From JALCOL01 sp022649665 (lineage in GTDB: Bacteria > Bacillota > Bacilli > Lactobacillales > Enterococcaceae): a stretch of DNA of 61,590 nt. The notes under the pieces are model-generated. The model searched no databases. It saw only the letters and a program-made list of their open reading frames with translations, and was not told where the DNA came from. Both the position numbers and the translations under genes were made by a program. Location of the stretch: assembly GCA_030372335.1 (NCBI GenBank), contig JAUDCW010000015.1; one strand, given 5' to 3'. This document shows, one piece after another, positions 1-8,136 of the stretch. The stretch's first letter is position 1, and every line of letters starts with the position of its first letter.

Positions 1-7
1 GATCCAA

Positions 8-31
8 GGGATTATTTTTCAAAATAATCCC
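8..31. repeat. Perfect short inverted repeat at window edge
   Basis: Two 11-base arms (8-18 and 21-31) are perfect reverse complements separated by two bases, so the sequence can form a roughly 10-bp hairpin. It lies downstream of the hsdS terminators. It may be a terminator of a gene to the left of the window or the end of a small element. No function can be assigned from what is visible. Confidence 0.4.
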
Positions 32-84
32 ACTCTCCGCGCAGGAAAAACTGCTTAAAAGGATCCATTTTCTTGAAACAAAAA

Positions 85-116
85 ATCCCAAGCGGGCGTT
101 TCTGCTCGCCTGGGAT
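85..116 (-). terminator. Second hairpin downstream of hsdS
   Basis: A 13-pair stem (one mismatch, one G-T pair) with arms at about 85-97 and 104-116. On the minus strand it is followed by a T-rich run, as in an intrinsic terminator. It backs up the stronger hairpin at 171-191. Confidence 0.5.
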
Positions 117-170
117 CCACTACATTTTATTCAGTTTGAAAGCTCACCAACACTATTTGACGAAGAACCC

Positions 171-192
171 AAAAGGCGCCGCGGCGCCTTTT
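171..192 (-). terminator. GC-rich terminator at the hsdS stop codon
   Basis: A self-complementary stem of A/T-flanked GGCGCC arms starts directly at the hsdS stop codon. It has A and T tracts on both sides, so it could work in either direction. It marks the end of the hsdM-hsdS transcript. Confidence 0.65.
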
Positions 193-1466
193 TAGATGAA
201 CATGTCATTGAGGTAAGCTGTTTTTATTTGTTTAAGCATTTCAATTTTATTTTGATAAAGAACAATAGTGGTGTCGAGTTGTTTGAAGAAAGTACCGATT
301 TGTTCTTGCTCTTCGATTTTTTTAGGATAACTCACCATAGTTTTACCAAGATTGCTTTTACTGATAGAGGAGATTTTAGTTCCTTGTATCAACCTTAGCA
401 GTTGCCGATGAAAAATATCCGAATTAATGTAGTAGCCGGCGAAATATTTTGCCATTTCTTTCTTTGGACGCGCAATGATCGTATGAAGTCCAGCAACAAT
501 AAAATCATCTGATATTCCACTCACCTCAACTGCTTTTCCAACTGTTTCATCCTCAGCTGCGTCTGCGAGAATGATATCACCATTCTTAAGCAAATTCGAT
601 TCATATTTTTTCAGTGTTCCATCAGTGATGAAAGGAATTCGAGCTTTTCCTACTTCAAGAACCGAATCATAATTCACAAGAATATCTCCATAGTGTACAC
701 TCTTTATTTCACCTGTTTCATAATTTAATTGCGCACGAGACAATGAGTTATTTGAAACTGGAAAATCAAAGGCTTCATCAAACTTACGCTGTTCCCAAGG
801 CTCGGAAAATTCTTTAAACCGGAATTGTGGTTGGATTTCTCCTTGTTGCGGAAATATTTTTTGCAAGAAACCCTTTTTTGTTTGTTGCAAAAGTTCCAGT
901 TTACGCTGATGAAGGGTGATGGCATCGTCGAGTTGTTTGAAGAACTGCCCAATTTGGTACTGCTCAGCAATATCATTTGGAAATGACACAGGGATTTTGT
1001 CTAAATCTCCAAGATAAATGCCAGGTTGAGCGGAAACTACTTGACGATTTTTGAGTTCTTTTTGAAATTCGGGGCCAGTAATTAGAGTATATAAAAAATG
1101 CGTATCCATTGATTTTGGTCTTAAGTAAGCAACACTTCTTTGAAAGGTTATATGCTCATTATTTTTCAGAATTGCCGCTTCACCAATTGATCCAACGATG
1201 GTTAAAAGAATATCATCTTTCTCAAGTTTAAACTTTGAATGAATTTTTTCAAATTCCTCAAAAGATATTTTCCTTTCAGAAGTTGTTATATTCACAATTC
1301 CATTTTTTATATTCTTTGCACTCAAAAGATATGGTCCCTCTTCGCAATCTATATGAGTACCATGAGTTCCATCTTTTAACAAAGATAATTTGCTTCCCAA
1401 CTTACGCTGTTCCCAATCATCAGTAAACCCTTTGAATCGGATCTCAGGCGTTTTTTTTTCAGTCAT
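192..1466 (-). CDS. hsdS: Type I restriction-modification specificity subunit HsdS
   Basis: The 424-residue DNA-recognition subunit of a type I system pairs with HsdM to choose the methylated sequence. Two target recognition domains are visible. Each opens with a near-identical FK-F---WEQRK stretch (about residues 10-22 and 216-229). Each ends in a conserved helix containing FFKQLD (about 175-205 and 388-420), the two-repeat layout of Methylase_S proteins. Its ATG overlaps the hsdM stop by 8 bases, so the two genes are co-translated. The internal repeats are the kind of sequence through which half-domains are exchanged. No recombinase or silent hsdS copy is visible here. Length is normal and the frame is intact. 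Confidence 0.93.
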   Translation of the reverse strand: MTEKKTPEIRFKGFTDDWEQRKLGSKLSLLKDGTHGTHIDCEEGPYLLSAKNIKNGIVNITTSERKISFEEFEKIHSKFKLEKDDILLTIVGSIGEAAILKNNEHITFQRSVAYLRPKSMDTHFLYTLITGPEFQKELKNRQVVSAQPGIYLGDLDKIPVSFPNDIAEQYQIGQFFKQLDDAITLHQRKLELLQQTKKGFLQKIFPQQGEIQPQFRFKEFSEPWEQRKFDEAFDFPVSNNSLSRAQLNYETGEIKSVHYGDILVNYDSVLEVGKARIPFITDGTLKKYESNLLKNGDIILADAAEDETVGKAVEVSGISDDFIVAGLHTIIARPKKEMAKYFAGYYINSDIFHRQLLRLIQGTKISSISKSNLGKTMVSYPKKIEEQEQIGTFFKQLDTTIVLYQNKIEMLKQIKTAYLNDMFI

Positions 1467-3054
1467 GTTGGAACACCTTCTTTGTCATTTCGATCATATC
1501 GCGAGTTTCATCAGTTATTTGAAGGTCATCCAACATAATAAGGAGATCTTTTTCGGCTGCTTTGATTTGGGCATCTGTTTCAAGCATTTCTTTGCCTAAT
1601 TCGATCATGTCGATCGGTTCTTCTTCTTCAAAAGTATCCACATAGCGAGGGATATTGAGGTTGAAATCGTTCTCTTTGATTTCATCAAAAGCTGCAACGT
1701 GCGCAAATTTTTCCATATCTTCGCGCTTTAAGTAAGCATCGAGGATCTTTTGGATATGTTTTTCTTCGAGTTTGTTCTGATTTTTTTCTTTGGTGAAATC
1801 CTGCGAAGCATCAATAAACAAAACATTTTTATTCGGTCGGTCTTTTTTCAAAATAATTACGGTTGTGGGAATAGAAGTATTGAAAAAGATGTTTGCTGGT
1901 AGACCGATCACCGTATCGATGGCACCGTTTTCGAGTAAAATTTTACGGATTTTTCCTTCTGAAGCACCGCGGAATAAGACCCCGTGCGGTAAGACAATCG
2001 CCATCGTTCCGGTATCTTTTAAATGAAAATAGCCGTGCAGCAAAAAAGCATAATCAGCTTTGGATTTAGGGGCTAAGACGCCATATGGTGCAAAACGCGC
2101 GTCATCTAAAAATCCCTTGTCTGATGACCAGTGAGCGGAATAGGGCGGATTCATCAGGACAGCGTCGAAGTTTGTCGGTTCTTGAACGGGCCAGTCTTGG
2201 TCCAATGTATCAGCATTATGCAAATGCTGATTTGCTGGAGCAACATGGTGAAGAATCATGTTCATCCGCGCCAGGTTGTAAGTAGAAGTGTTCAATTCCT
2301 GTCCGTAATAAGAAATCGTGTGTTTAGCGTGTGAATATTTCTGCACATTTAAAAGCAGCGAACCAGATCCCATTGTTGGATCATAAACAGAAAACCCTTT
2401 TTTATCTTCACTTCCCTGTATAACGATTCGGGTCATCAGCTGAGAGACTGGCTGAGGAGTGTAAAACTCGCCAGCTTTTTTCCCGGAGTCTGAGGCAAAT
2501 TGCCCGATAAGATATTCATAAGCATCACCTAAAGCATCGCCAGCGTGTCCGGTCATGTTGACTTCAGATAATTCTTTCATTACATTTGAAATTGTCTGAT
2601 TTTGCTTTTGCGGGGTCGGTCCAAGTTTTTTTGAATAGAGATCGATATCTTCAAACAGATTTTCGAATAGTTCGTCTGACTGTTCAATGTTTCGAAAAGC
2701 CTGGTCAAGATGCTCCAACTGAAAGGTTCCTTTGCGGACTTCTTTCATCAAAGAGGTAAATGTTAATTCTGGTTTAATATAGTAGGAAAAGTCATCCAGC
2801 AAATTATCCAGCAAATCTTCATGAATAGCTGAGTCTTCATAAGCGACTCGGTAAATTTCGAGTGCTTCGTTGATTTCATACGTTGGATGATCCAAAAGTT
2901 TTGCTGCTTCAGTCAGCATCGTATCAGAAAGATATTTGTAAAAGACCAAACCAAGCAGATAACTTTTATAATCAGATGCATCCATTTTAGAACGCAGCAC
3001 ATCTGCTGAATTCCATAAAGCTTGGTAAAGAGAAGTTGAATTTGTATCAGCCAT
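1459..3054 (-). CDS. hsdM: Type I DNA N6-adenine methyltransferase HsdM
   Basis: The 531-residue methyltransferase subunit transfers a methyl group from S-adenosylmethionine to adenine in the site chosen by HsdS. An N-terminal HsdM helical domain (about 8-150) precedes the catalytic domain, with SAM-binding motif DPTMGSG at 225-231 and the N6-adenine motif NPPY at 302-305. The ATG follows a strong AAAGGAG site. No endonuclease gene hsdR lies upstream: the next gene is an unrelated sugar regulator. HsdR is therefore either left of the window or absent, and the pair could act as a methylation-only module. Confidence 0.95.
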   Translation of the reverse strand: MADTNSTSLYQALWNSADVLRSKMDASDYKSYLLGLVFYKYLSDTMLTEAAKLLDHPTYEINEALEIYRVAYEDSAIHEDLLDNLLDDFSYYIKPELTFTSLMKEVRKGTFQLEHLDQAFRNIEQSDELFENLFEDIDLYSKKLGPTPQKQNQTISNVMKELSEVNMTGHAGDALGDAYEYLIGQFASDSGKKAGEFYTPQPVSQLMTRIVIQGSEDKKGFSVYDPTMGSGSLLLNVQKYSHAKHTISYYGQELNTSTYNLARMNMILHHVAPANQHLHNADTLDQDWPVQEPTNFDAVLMNPPYSAHWSSDKGFLDDARFAPYGVLAPKSKADYAFLLHGYFHLKDTGTMAIVLPHGVLFRGASEGKIRKILLENGAIDTVIGLPANIFFNTSIPTTVIILKKDRPNKNVLFIDASQDFTKEKNQNKLEEKHIQKILDAYLKREDMEKFAHVAAFDEIKENDFNLNIPRYVDTFEEEEPIDMIELGKEMLETDAQIKAAEKDLLIMLDDLQITDETRDMIEMTKKVFQHD

Positions 3055-3169
3055 TGTAACGGTGCTCCTTTGTAAGAAAATAAGTGCAAACTTACGCGCT
3101 AAAACAGCGTAAGTATCTTCTATTATAGCAAAGTGGCAAAATATTAAACAATTGTTAGAAAATTATAAT

Positions 3170-3212
3170 AAAAAGCCGTGAAATGCTCAGAAGAGTCATT
3201 TCACGGCTTTTT
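3170..3212. terminator. Bidirectional hairpin between rpiR-type gene and hsdM
   Basis: A 16-pair stem (3170-3185 with 3197-3212) around an 11-base loop, A-rich on one side and T-rich on the other. It lies 28 bases past the stop of the minus-strand regulator gene and separates that transcript from hsdM. Confidence 0.8.
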
Positions 3213-3239
3213 AATGCCTAAAAGAAAGTTATTAATTTT

Positions 3240-4007
3240 TTATGGCGTGTTTGTAGGGAAATTATCAAAATAATTTCTGAAGAGCGCATCCAAGACGATA
3301 TGGAGAGTAGTAAACATATTATATTCCGCACTTGGATCGATAGAAGTTTTGTATAATTCTGATGTTTGATAGTAGAGATTGTAGGTGGTCAAACTCGACA
3401 GGTGATTTTTAGATAACGGCGTGATCGAGATGATTTTGGCACCTTTTAACTGGATCAATTCAGATACTTGGGTGACTTCTTTATTTTCTCCACTGAAAGA
3501 AACAACGATCACAGCATCTTCCGGCTTAATTGTCTCAGTAATCCAACGGTATTCTGTGATCGAAGGGACTGGGATCAAATAGACACCGATCGTTAAGAAG
3601 TTGCGCACAAAAAGCTGTGCAGCATTGCGTTCTCCCCAACCAGTTCCGAAAACAAAAACGTGTTGCGCTTTCGAAATAATCTCATTGATCTGTAAGAGGC
3701 TTGTTTTAGAAATCAAATTGATTGTTTTTTCGATGTCGGTTTGAAGCAGCTCCCAACTTTCTGCCTTGACTTTGCTTTGGGTTTGCAGTTCGTTTTTAAG
3801 AAAATATTTCATTTCGTTAAATCCGGAGAAGCCAAGTTTCTTTGCTAACCGGGTCACGCTTGCGGGAGAAGTATAGGTTGCTTTAGCTAAGTCGGATGTT
3901 TGCATATTAATTATTTTGTTTTTGGCAGATAATATGTATTCAATCAAGCTGTATTCGGTATTTGAAAGGCCATCAAGTCGATTGATTCGTTCTTCTAAGC
4001 GCATCAT
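3240..4007 (-). CDS. MurR/RpiR-family phosphosugar-responsive regulator
   Basis: A 255-residue transcription factor with an N-terminal HTH_6 domain (about 1-77; the recognition region includes TSPASVTRLAKKLGF near 47-61) and a C-terminal SIS sugar-isomerase fold (about 110-245). In this family the SIS fold binds a phosphosugar effector. It is divergent from the GH4/PTS/NagA operon at 4157-10425 and is almost certainly its local regulator. A glucosamine-6-phosphate-like effector is my inference. The ATG sits 8 bases after a GGAGG site. A perfect 7-bp-arm palindrome at 4025-4040, just upstream of its own start, is the likely operator. Confidence 0.88.
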   Translation of the reverse strand: MMRLEERINRLDGLSNTEYSLIEYILSAKNKIINMQTSDLAKATYTSPASVTRLAKKLGFSGFNEMKYFLKNELQTQSKVKAESWELLQTDIEKTINLISKTSLLQINEIISKAQHVFVFGTGWGERNAAQLFVRNFLTIGVYLIPVPSITEYRWITETIKPEDAVIVVSFSGENKEVTQVSELIQLKGAKIISITPLSKNHLSSLTTYNLYYQTSELYKTSIDPSAEYNMFTTLHIVLDALFRNYFDNFPTNTP

Positions 4008-4024
4008 CTTTGGCTCCTCCTTTC

Positions 4025-4040
4025 ATGAAATGAATTTCAT
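4025..4040. promoter_or_regulatory. Putative RpiR operator palindrome
   Basis: The arms ATGAAAT and ATTTCAT are separated by two bases and are perfectly complementary. The site lies between the divergent RpiR-type gene and the GH4 gene, where such regulators usually bind. Binding is inferred from position and symmetry. Confidence 0.55.
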
Positions 4041-4069
4041 CAAGTGAAACAGAAATCAAAAAATGTAAT

Positions 4070-4083
4070 TGTAACCGCTTTCA
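4070..4083. promoter_or_regulatory. cre site (CcpA operator), full consensus match
   Basis: TGTAACCGCTTTCA matches the cre consensus TGWAANCGNTNWCA at every defined position. It lies 33 bases upstream of the likely -10 element of the GH4-PTS operon, so carbon catabolite control of the operon is expected. Confidence 0.8.
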
Positions 4084-4093
4084 ATGAGGAATA

Positions 4094-4121
4094 TTCAATT
4101 TATTATTCACCAGATTATAAT
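4094..4121 (+). promoter_or_regulatory. Probable promoter of the GH4-PTS-NagA operon
   Basis: A consensus TATAAT lies at 4116-4121, with a weak -35-like TTCAAT at 4094-4099 and a 16-base spacer. The poor -35 and the upstream cre and palindrome suggest regulated initiation. The start codon follows 35 bases later. Confidence 0.5.
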
Positions 4122-4156
4122 ATGAGTATAGCATAAAGAAAGGCGGGTGAAGTTCA

Positions 4157-5491
4157 ATGCGTAATAAAAACTTAAACATTGTCATCGCGGGAGGAGGGAG
4201 CACCTATACACCAGGAATAATTCAAGCAATGATCGACAGCCGGACAAATTTCGATTTTTCACAGATCACTTTGTACGATATTGATGAAGTACGCAATGAT
4301 GATATGTTCCAAATCATTCATTACATGCTGGAAAAAGAAAACTTACAGGAACAAGTGAGATTGCGGCAAACGGCTATTCCAGAAGAAGCATTTATGAAAG
4401 CTGATTTTGTTTTTTCGCAAATCCGCGTTGGCGGAATGAAAATGAGAGAAATCGATGAAAAGATTCCTTTGAAGCATGGAATTGTCGGACAAGAGACTTG
4501 CGGTTTGGGTGGCTTTTCTTTTGGGTTGCGCTCAATCAGCGGATTATTGGAGATTGTCTCTTATGTGGAAAAGTATGCACCAGAAGCTTGGATCTTGAAC
4601 TATACAAATCCAGAAACATTGATTTCTGAAGCGATCCGCCGGCAATATCCAAATATCAAAATGCTGAATGCGTGTGATATGACGATCTCGATCGAAGAAA
4701 CGATTGCGGATAATTTTGGATATGACCGAAAAAATTGGATCCCGATTTATTATGGACTTAATCATTTTGGCTGGTATCAATCGATTTATGATAAATCAGT
4801 CGATCGGGATATTTTGCCTGAAATATTAGATAAATTAGATGAATTTGGTCTGAAAATTGCCGACTTCAACGCGGGCGACCAAACATGGCAATCCGCTTGG
4901 GACATGTTGTGTTTGATCAGTAAAGAATTTCCGGGTTATCTGCCGAATAACTATCTTGAGTATTATTTATATCCAGACATAGTTGTGGAGCATTCTGATC
5001 CGAACTATACACGAGCGAATATGGTAATGGATGGTCGGGAAAAAAATACAAAAGAAATGGCTGCAAAAATCAGGAGAAAAGAAAGCGGCGAAATTTTAAA
5101 TTTTAATTTTGGGGCACATGGGCAATATATTGTTGACATGGCAGTTTCTATTTTAAATGACAACCATGATCGCTTCATGCTGATTATGCCAAATATGGGG
5201 GCGATCCCAAATTTGCGTCACGATGCGGTAGTCGAAATTCCGGCATATGTCGGCCGAACAGGTGCTGAGCCGATTTCGTTGCGTTTTGAAATCAATGATT
5301 TTCACAAGGGGTTGATGGAAGCGCAAAATGCTGCTGAAAAGTTGCTGGTAGATGGATATTTTGAGCATTCATATCAAAAAGTTTTGCAAGCGTTTACATT
5401 AAATCAAACGGTTCCTTCTGCTAGGGTGGCAAAAGCAGTTTTGGATGAATTTATTATTGCTAACGGGGATCTATGGCCGGCGCTTAAGTAA
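4157..5491 (+). CDS. GH4 6-phospho-alpha-glucosidase family protein
   Basis: A 444-residue NAD-dependent, divalent-metal-dependent glycosidase of family GH4. It acts on 6-phosphorylated glycosides delivered by a PTS. The N-terminal Rossmann motif AGGGST is at 11-16, the strand/helix VGQETCGLGG is at about 110-119, and metal ligands Cys173 and His203 lie in ACDM and GLNHFGW. In this family a CDM context marks alpha-specific enzymes (GlvA, MalH, AglB), whereas beta-specific CelF-type enzymes carry CNV/CNI. The C-terminal half also follows the GlvA pattern (TRANMVMDGRE, VPSARVAK). First gene of a five-gene operon, followed after 15 bases by a NagE-like PTS protein. The natural aglycone is unknown; context suggests an N-acylglucosamine alpha-glycoside rather than maltose. 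Confidence 0.9.
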   Translation: MRNKNLNIVIAGGGSTYTPGIIQAMIDSRTNFDFSQITLYDIDEVRNDDMFQIIHYMLEKENLQEQVRLRQTAIPEEAFMKADFVFSQIRVGGMKMREIDEKIPLKHGIVGQETCGLGGFSFGLRSISGLLEIVSYVEKYAPEAWILNYTNPETLISEAIRRQYPNIKMLNACDMTISIEETIADNFGYDRKNWIPIYYGLNHFGWYQSIYDKSVDRDILPEILDKLDEFGLKIADFNAGDQTWQSAWDMLCLISKEFPGYLPNNYLEYYLYPDIVVEHSDPNYTRANMVMDGREKNTKEMAAKIRRKESGEILNFNFGAHGQYIVDMAVSILNDNHDRFMLIMPNMGAIPNLRHDAVVEIPAYVGRTGAEPISLRFEINDFHKGLMEAQNAAEKLLVDGYFEHSYQKVLQAFTLNQTVPSARVAKAVLDEFIIANGDLWPALK

Positions 5492-5506
5492 AAGAGGAGG
5501 ATCAAA

Positions 5507-6955
5507 ATGAGAAAAATCATGAAGAAGGTCAGCGATGGGCTGCAGCTTCTCGGAAGATCGATGCTGCTAGCGATCTCCGTAATGCCAGCTGCCGCAATTT
5601 TGAATCGTATTTCTGACCAGGATCTGTTAAATATTCCATTCTTAAAAACTGCAGCTTGGACGATTTTTGCAATTTTGCCTATTTTATTTGCAGTCAGTGT
5701 GGCAGGTGGTATTGCGAAGGATAAAAATGTTGCAGCCGGACTTTCGGCAGTGATTGTTTATGAAATTTTGGTTCGTACTTTGCAAAAAGGCGATACGGGG
5801 CTAAACTCATTTGGGCGAGTCGCTGTTGCCAATGTCGAAAATAATATCTTGATTGGGATTATTGCTGGGATCGTAGCGGGACTGTCTTATGAGAAGTTTA
5901 AAGACAAACAATTACCAGCAGCTTTATCATTTTTTAGCGGACGACGTTTAGTAGCAATTATGGCTTCATTTTTTGCAATTATTGTATCGTGGGTATTGGC
6001 TTATGCTTTTCCGCCGTTAGATAGCATGATCAATCATTTAGGGGTGGCAATCGGGAATGCTTCTGCCGGGCCGTTCTTCTTTGGGGTATTAAATCGATTG
6101 CTGATTCCAACTGGTCTTCACCATATCATCAACACGTATATTCAAATGCAGCTTCCTTCTAGTTTGCCGCAATTTGCCGGAGTCGTTGGTGAAATCCCGC
6201 GTTACTTTGCAGGCGACCCGACTGCCGGAAGATTCGTGGCGGGCTTCTTCCCGATGATGATGTTTGGTCTTCCGGGAGCGGCATTGGCAATGTATCACTG
6301 TGCCAGACCGGAAAACAAAGAGAAAGTCAAAGGGCTTCTCTTCGGTGCTGCGTTGACTTCATTTATTACTGGGATCACTGAACCAATCGAATTTTCCTTT
6401 ATGTTTGTATCACCATTATTATTCTTAACACATGCGGTTTTACTGGGACTTTCCAATGTGGTATGTAATATTTTCGGTGCAAAAATCGTCGGGGTCGGCG
6501 GATCAGGAATCATCGACTATGTTTTGCAATTTAATCGAGCGACCAGGCCGTTTATGATTTTAGCGATTGGGCTTGCCTTAGGAGCTGTCTATTACTTCAC
6601 CTTCACGTTTATGATCAAGAAGTTTGATCTGAAAACACCGGGACGCGAACCAGCAACCGCAACTGCTGCGGCCGCTAAACTATCGATTACCGAAAAAGCG
6701 AAGAAAATACTTCCGCTTTTGGGTGGAGCCGCTAACTTGATTTCCATTGACAACTGCATCACACGTTTGCGTTTGGAAGTCAAAGATCCTGATAAGATTG
6801 ATGTTGCTGGGTTAAAGAACTTGGGAATTATTGAAGTGATGAAGATGGCAAACAAAAAAGTGCACGTGGTGGTCGGATTGGAAGTTGAACAGCTAGCACC
6901 GCAAATCAAGCAATTAGTTGAAGAAGTAGCGCCGAAGCAGGAGCAGCCGTCATGA
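5507..6955 (+). CDS. PTS IICB transporter, GlcNAc (NagE)-like subfamily
   Basis: A 482-residue membrane permease fused to an EIIB domain that imports and 6-phosphorylates a sugar. The EIIC domain (about 1-380) has the active-site signature GITEPIEF at 289-296. Segments close to NagE include NRLLIPTGLHH at 196-206, GLPGAALAMY at 254-263 and DLKTPGRE at 374-381. The EIIB domain (about 395-475) carries phospho-accepting Cys417 in NCITRLR. No EIIA is fused or encoded nearby, so a general glucose-type EIIA is presumably used. The stop overlaps the next start by 4 bases. NagE-like features next to an alpha-type GH4 point to a glucosamine-based alpha-glycoside. Maltose or trehalose-like substrates remain possible. 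Confidence 0.88.
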   Translation: MRKIMKKVSDGLQLLGRSMLLAISVMPAAAILNRISDQDLLNIPFLKTAAWTIFAILPILFAVSVAGGIAKDKNVAAGLSAVIVYEILVRTLQKGDTGLNSFGRVAVANVENNILIGIIAGIVAGLSYEKFKDKQLPAALSFFSGRRLVAIMASFFAIIVSWVLAYAFPPLDSMINHLGVAIGNASAGPFFFGVLNRLLIPTGLHHIINTYIQMQLPSSLPQFAGVVGEIPRYFAGDPTAGRFVAGFFPMMMFGLPGAALAMYHCARPENKEKVKGLLFGAALTSFITGITEPIEFSFMFVSPLLFLTHAVLLGLSNVVCNIFGAKIVGVGGSGIIDYVLQFNRATRPFMILAIGLALGAVYYFTFTFMIKKFDLKTPGREPATATAAAAKLSITEKAKKILPLLGGAANLISIDNCITRLRLEVKDPDKIDVAGLKNLGIIEVMKMANKKVHVVVGLEVEQLAPQIKQLVEEVAPKQEQPS

Positions 6956-8136
6956 AAACATATCGATGCAGCAAAATCTATACAGGAAAAACGACATTTG
7001 AAGAGGGAGTCCTGGTAGTTTCAAATGGAAAAATCCAGTCGGTCGCATACTACGATCAAAATACAGACTATGAAAATCTCGATGAACGTTATCGAGAATA
7101 TTGCATTTTGCCAGGGCTGATTGATAGCCACGATCATGGCGGCTATGGAATTGACTTTATGACGGCGGAGTTGGATGACATTGAAAAATTGATGCACATC
7201 TTGCCACAGGAGGGGATCACTACGGTGATTCCCACCATCGGCGCGATGCCAGCGCGACAAATCGCTGATTTTATTTTACGGATCAATCGTTATATGTCAG
7301 AGAAAAAAAGCGGAATATGTGATGTTTTAGGAACAAATATTGAGGGACCATTTTTAAATATCGATAAAGCTGGATTGCAGCCGGAAGGAGCAATTATCGA
7401 TCCGGATATCGATGCGCTCAAAAAATGGTTGCAGCTATCGAATGGGAACATGAAGATCATGACGATCGCTCCTGAGCTGCCAGGTGCGATCGAAGTGATC
7501 AGATGTTTGATTGAAAATAAAGTGGTGGTTTCTGCAGGACATTCAAATGCAACAATGAAAGAAATGAATGCTGCAATCGAAGCCGGATGTAATCAAGTAA
7601 CACATTTGTTCAATGGCATGCGCAGCATGCATCATCGTGAACTAGGAATCAGCGGGGTGGGGCTGTGCAATGATGGGATCTATGCTGAGATGGCTGGTTT
7701 TGACACATATTCGATTCATCCGGAAATTTGGAAAATGATTTTTCGCGTGAAAGGCGTGAATCGGATGATCCTGACGACGGATGCTTCAGCGCTTAAAGGC
7801 TTGCCGGATGGACATTATCAAATGATGGACCGGGAAGTTGATGTAAAGGATGGACGGCTTTTTACACCTTATGATGGCGGAAATATGCATCCTGGAGTGC
7901 CGATGACGATGATTGGCTGTGTTCAAAATATGCTCAAATATACCGGTGCTACGCTTGCAGATATTGCGATCGTTGCCAGCTTGAATCCAGCGATCCAATG
8001 CCGCATAGACGACCGAAAAGGCAGCTTGGAAACCGGCAAAGATGCAGATTTCATTGTGGTTGATGATCATAATACACTTTTAGCAACTTATTGCTGCGGA
8101 GAAAAGGCATTTGAAAAGAAGGAAATGATCCAATGA
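6952..8136 (+). CDS. NagA-like N-acylglucosamine-6-phosphate deacylase, divergent
   Basis: A 394-residue amidohydrolase of the NagA family. The metal site is recognisable: His60 and His62 in DSHDHGG, Glu131 in NIEGP, His197 in SAGHSN, His218 in THLFNGM, catalytic Asp277 in TTDA. Two substrate-contacting regions depart from ordinary NagA. The KKGAHNP-like stretch after EGP is replaced by KAGLQPEGA, and the usual DGxH motif becomes AGFDTY with a later IHPE. The catalytic machinery is therefore kept while the acyl or sugar pocket has changed. Translationally coupled (4-base overlaps) to genes on both sides. It likely removes an N-acyl group from a glucosamine-6-phosphate released by the GH4 enzyme. 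The exact acyl group is unknown. Confidence 0.82.
   Translation: MKTYRCSKIYTGKTTFEEGVLVVSNGKIQSVAYYDQNTDYENLDERYREYCILPGLIDSHDHGGYGIDFMTAELDDIEKLMHILPQEGITTVIPTIGAMPARQIADFILRINRYMSEKKSGICDVLGTNIEGPFLNIDKAGLQPEGAIIDPDIDALKKWLQLSNGNMKIMTIAPELPGAIEVIRCLIENKVVVSAGHSNATMKEMNAAIEAGCNQVTHLFNGMRSMHHRELGISGVGLCNDGIYAEMAGFDTYSIHPEIWKMIFRVKGVNRMILTTDASALKGLPDGHYQMMDREVDVKDGRLFTPYDGGNMHPGVPMTMIGCVQNMLKYTGATLADIAIVASLNPAIQCRIDDRKGSLETGKDADFIVVDDHNTLLATYCCGEKAFEKKEMIQ

Noticed and set aside
4157..6955. Simple maltose/isomaltulose utilisation locus
   Set aside because: The NagE-like PTS, NagA-like, C-S lyase and M20 genes in the same overlapping operon are not explained by a plain disaccharide, though I cannot exclude it for the first gene alone.
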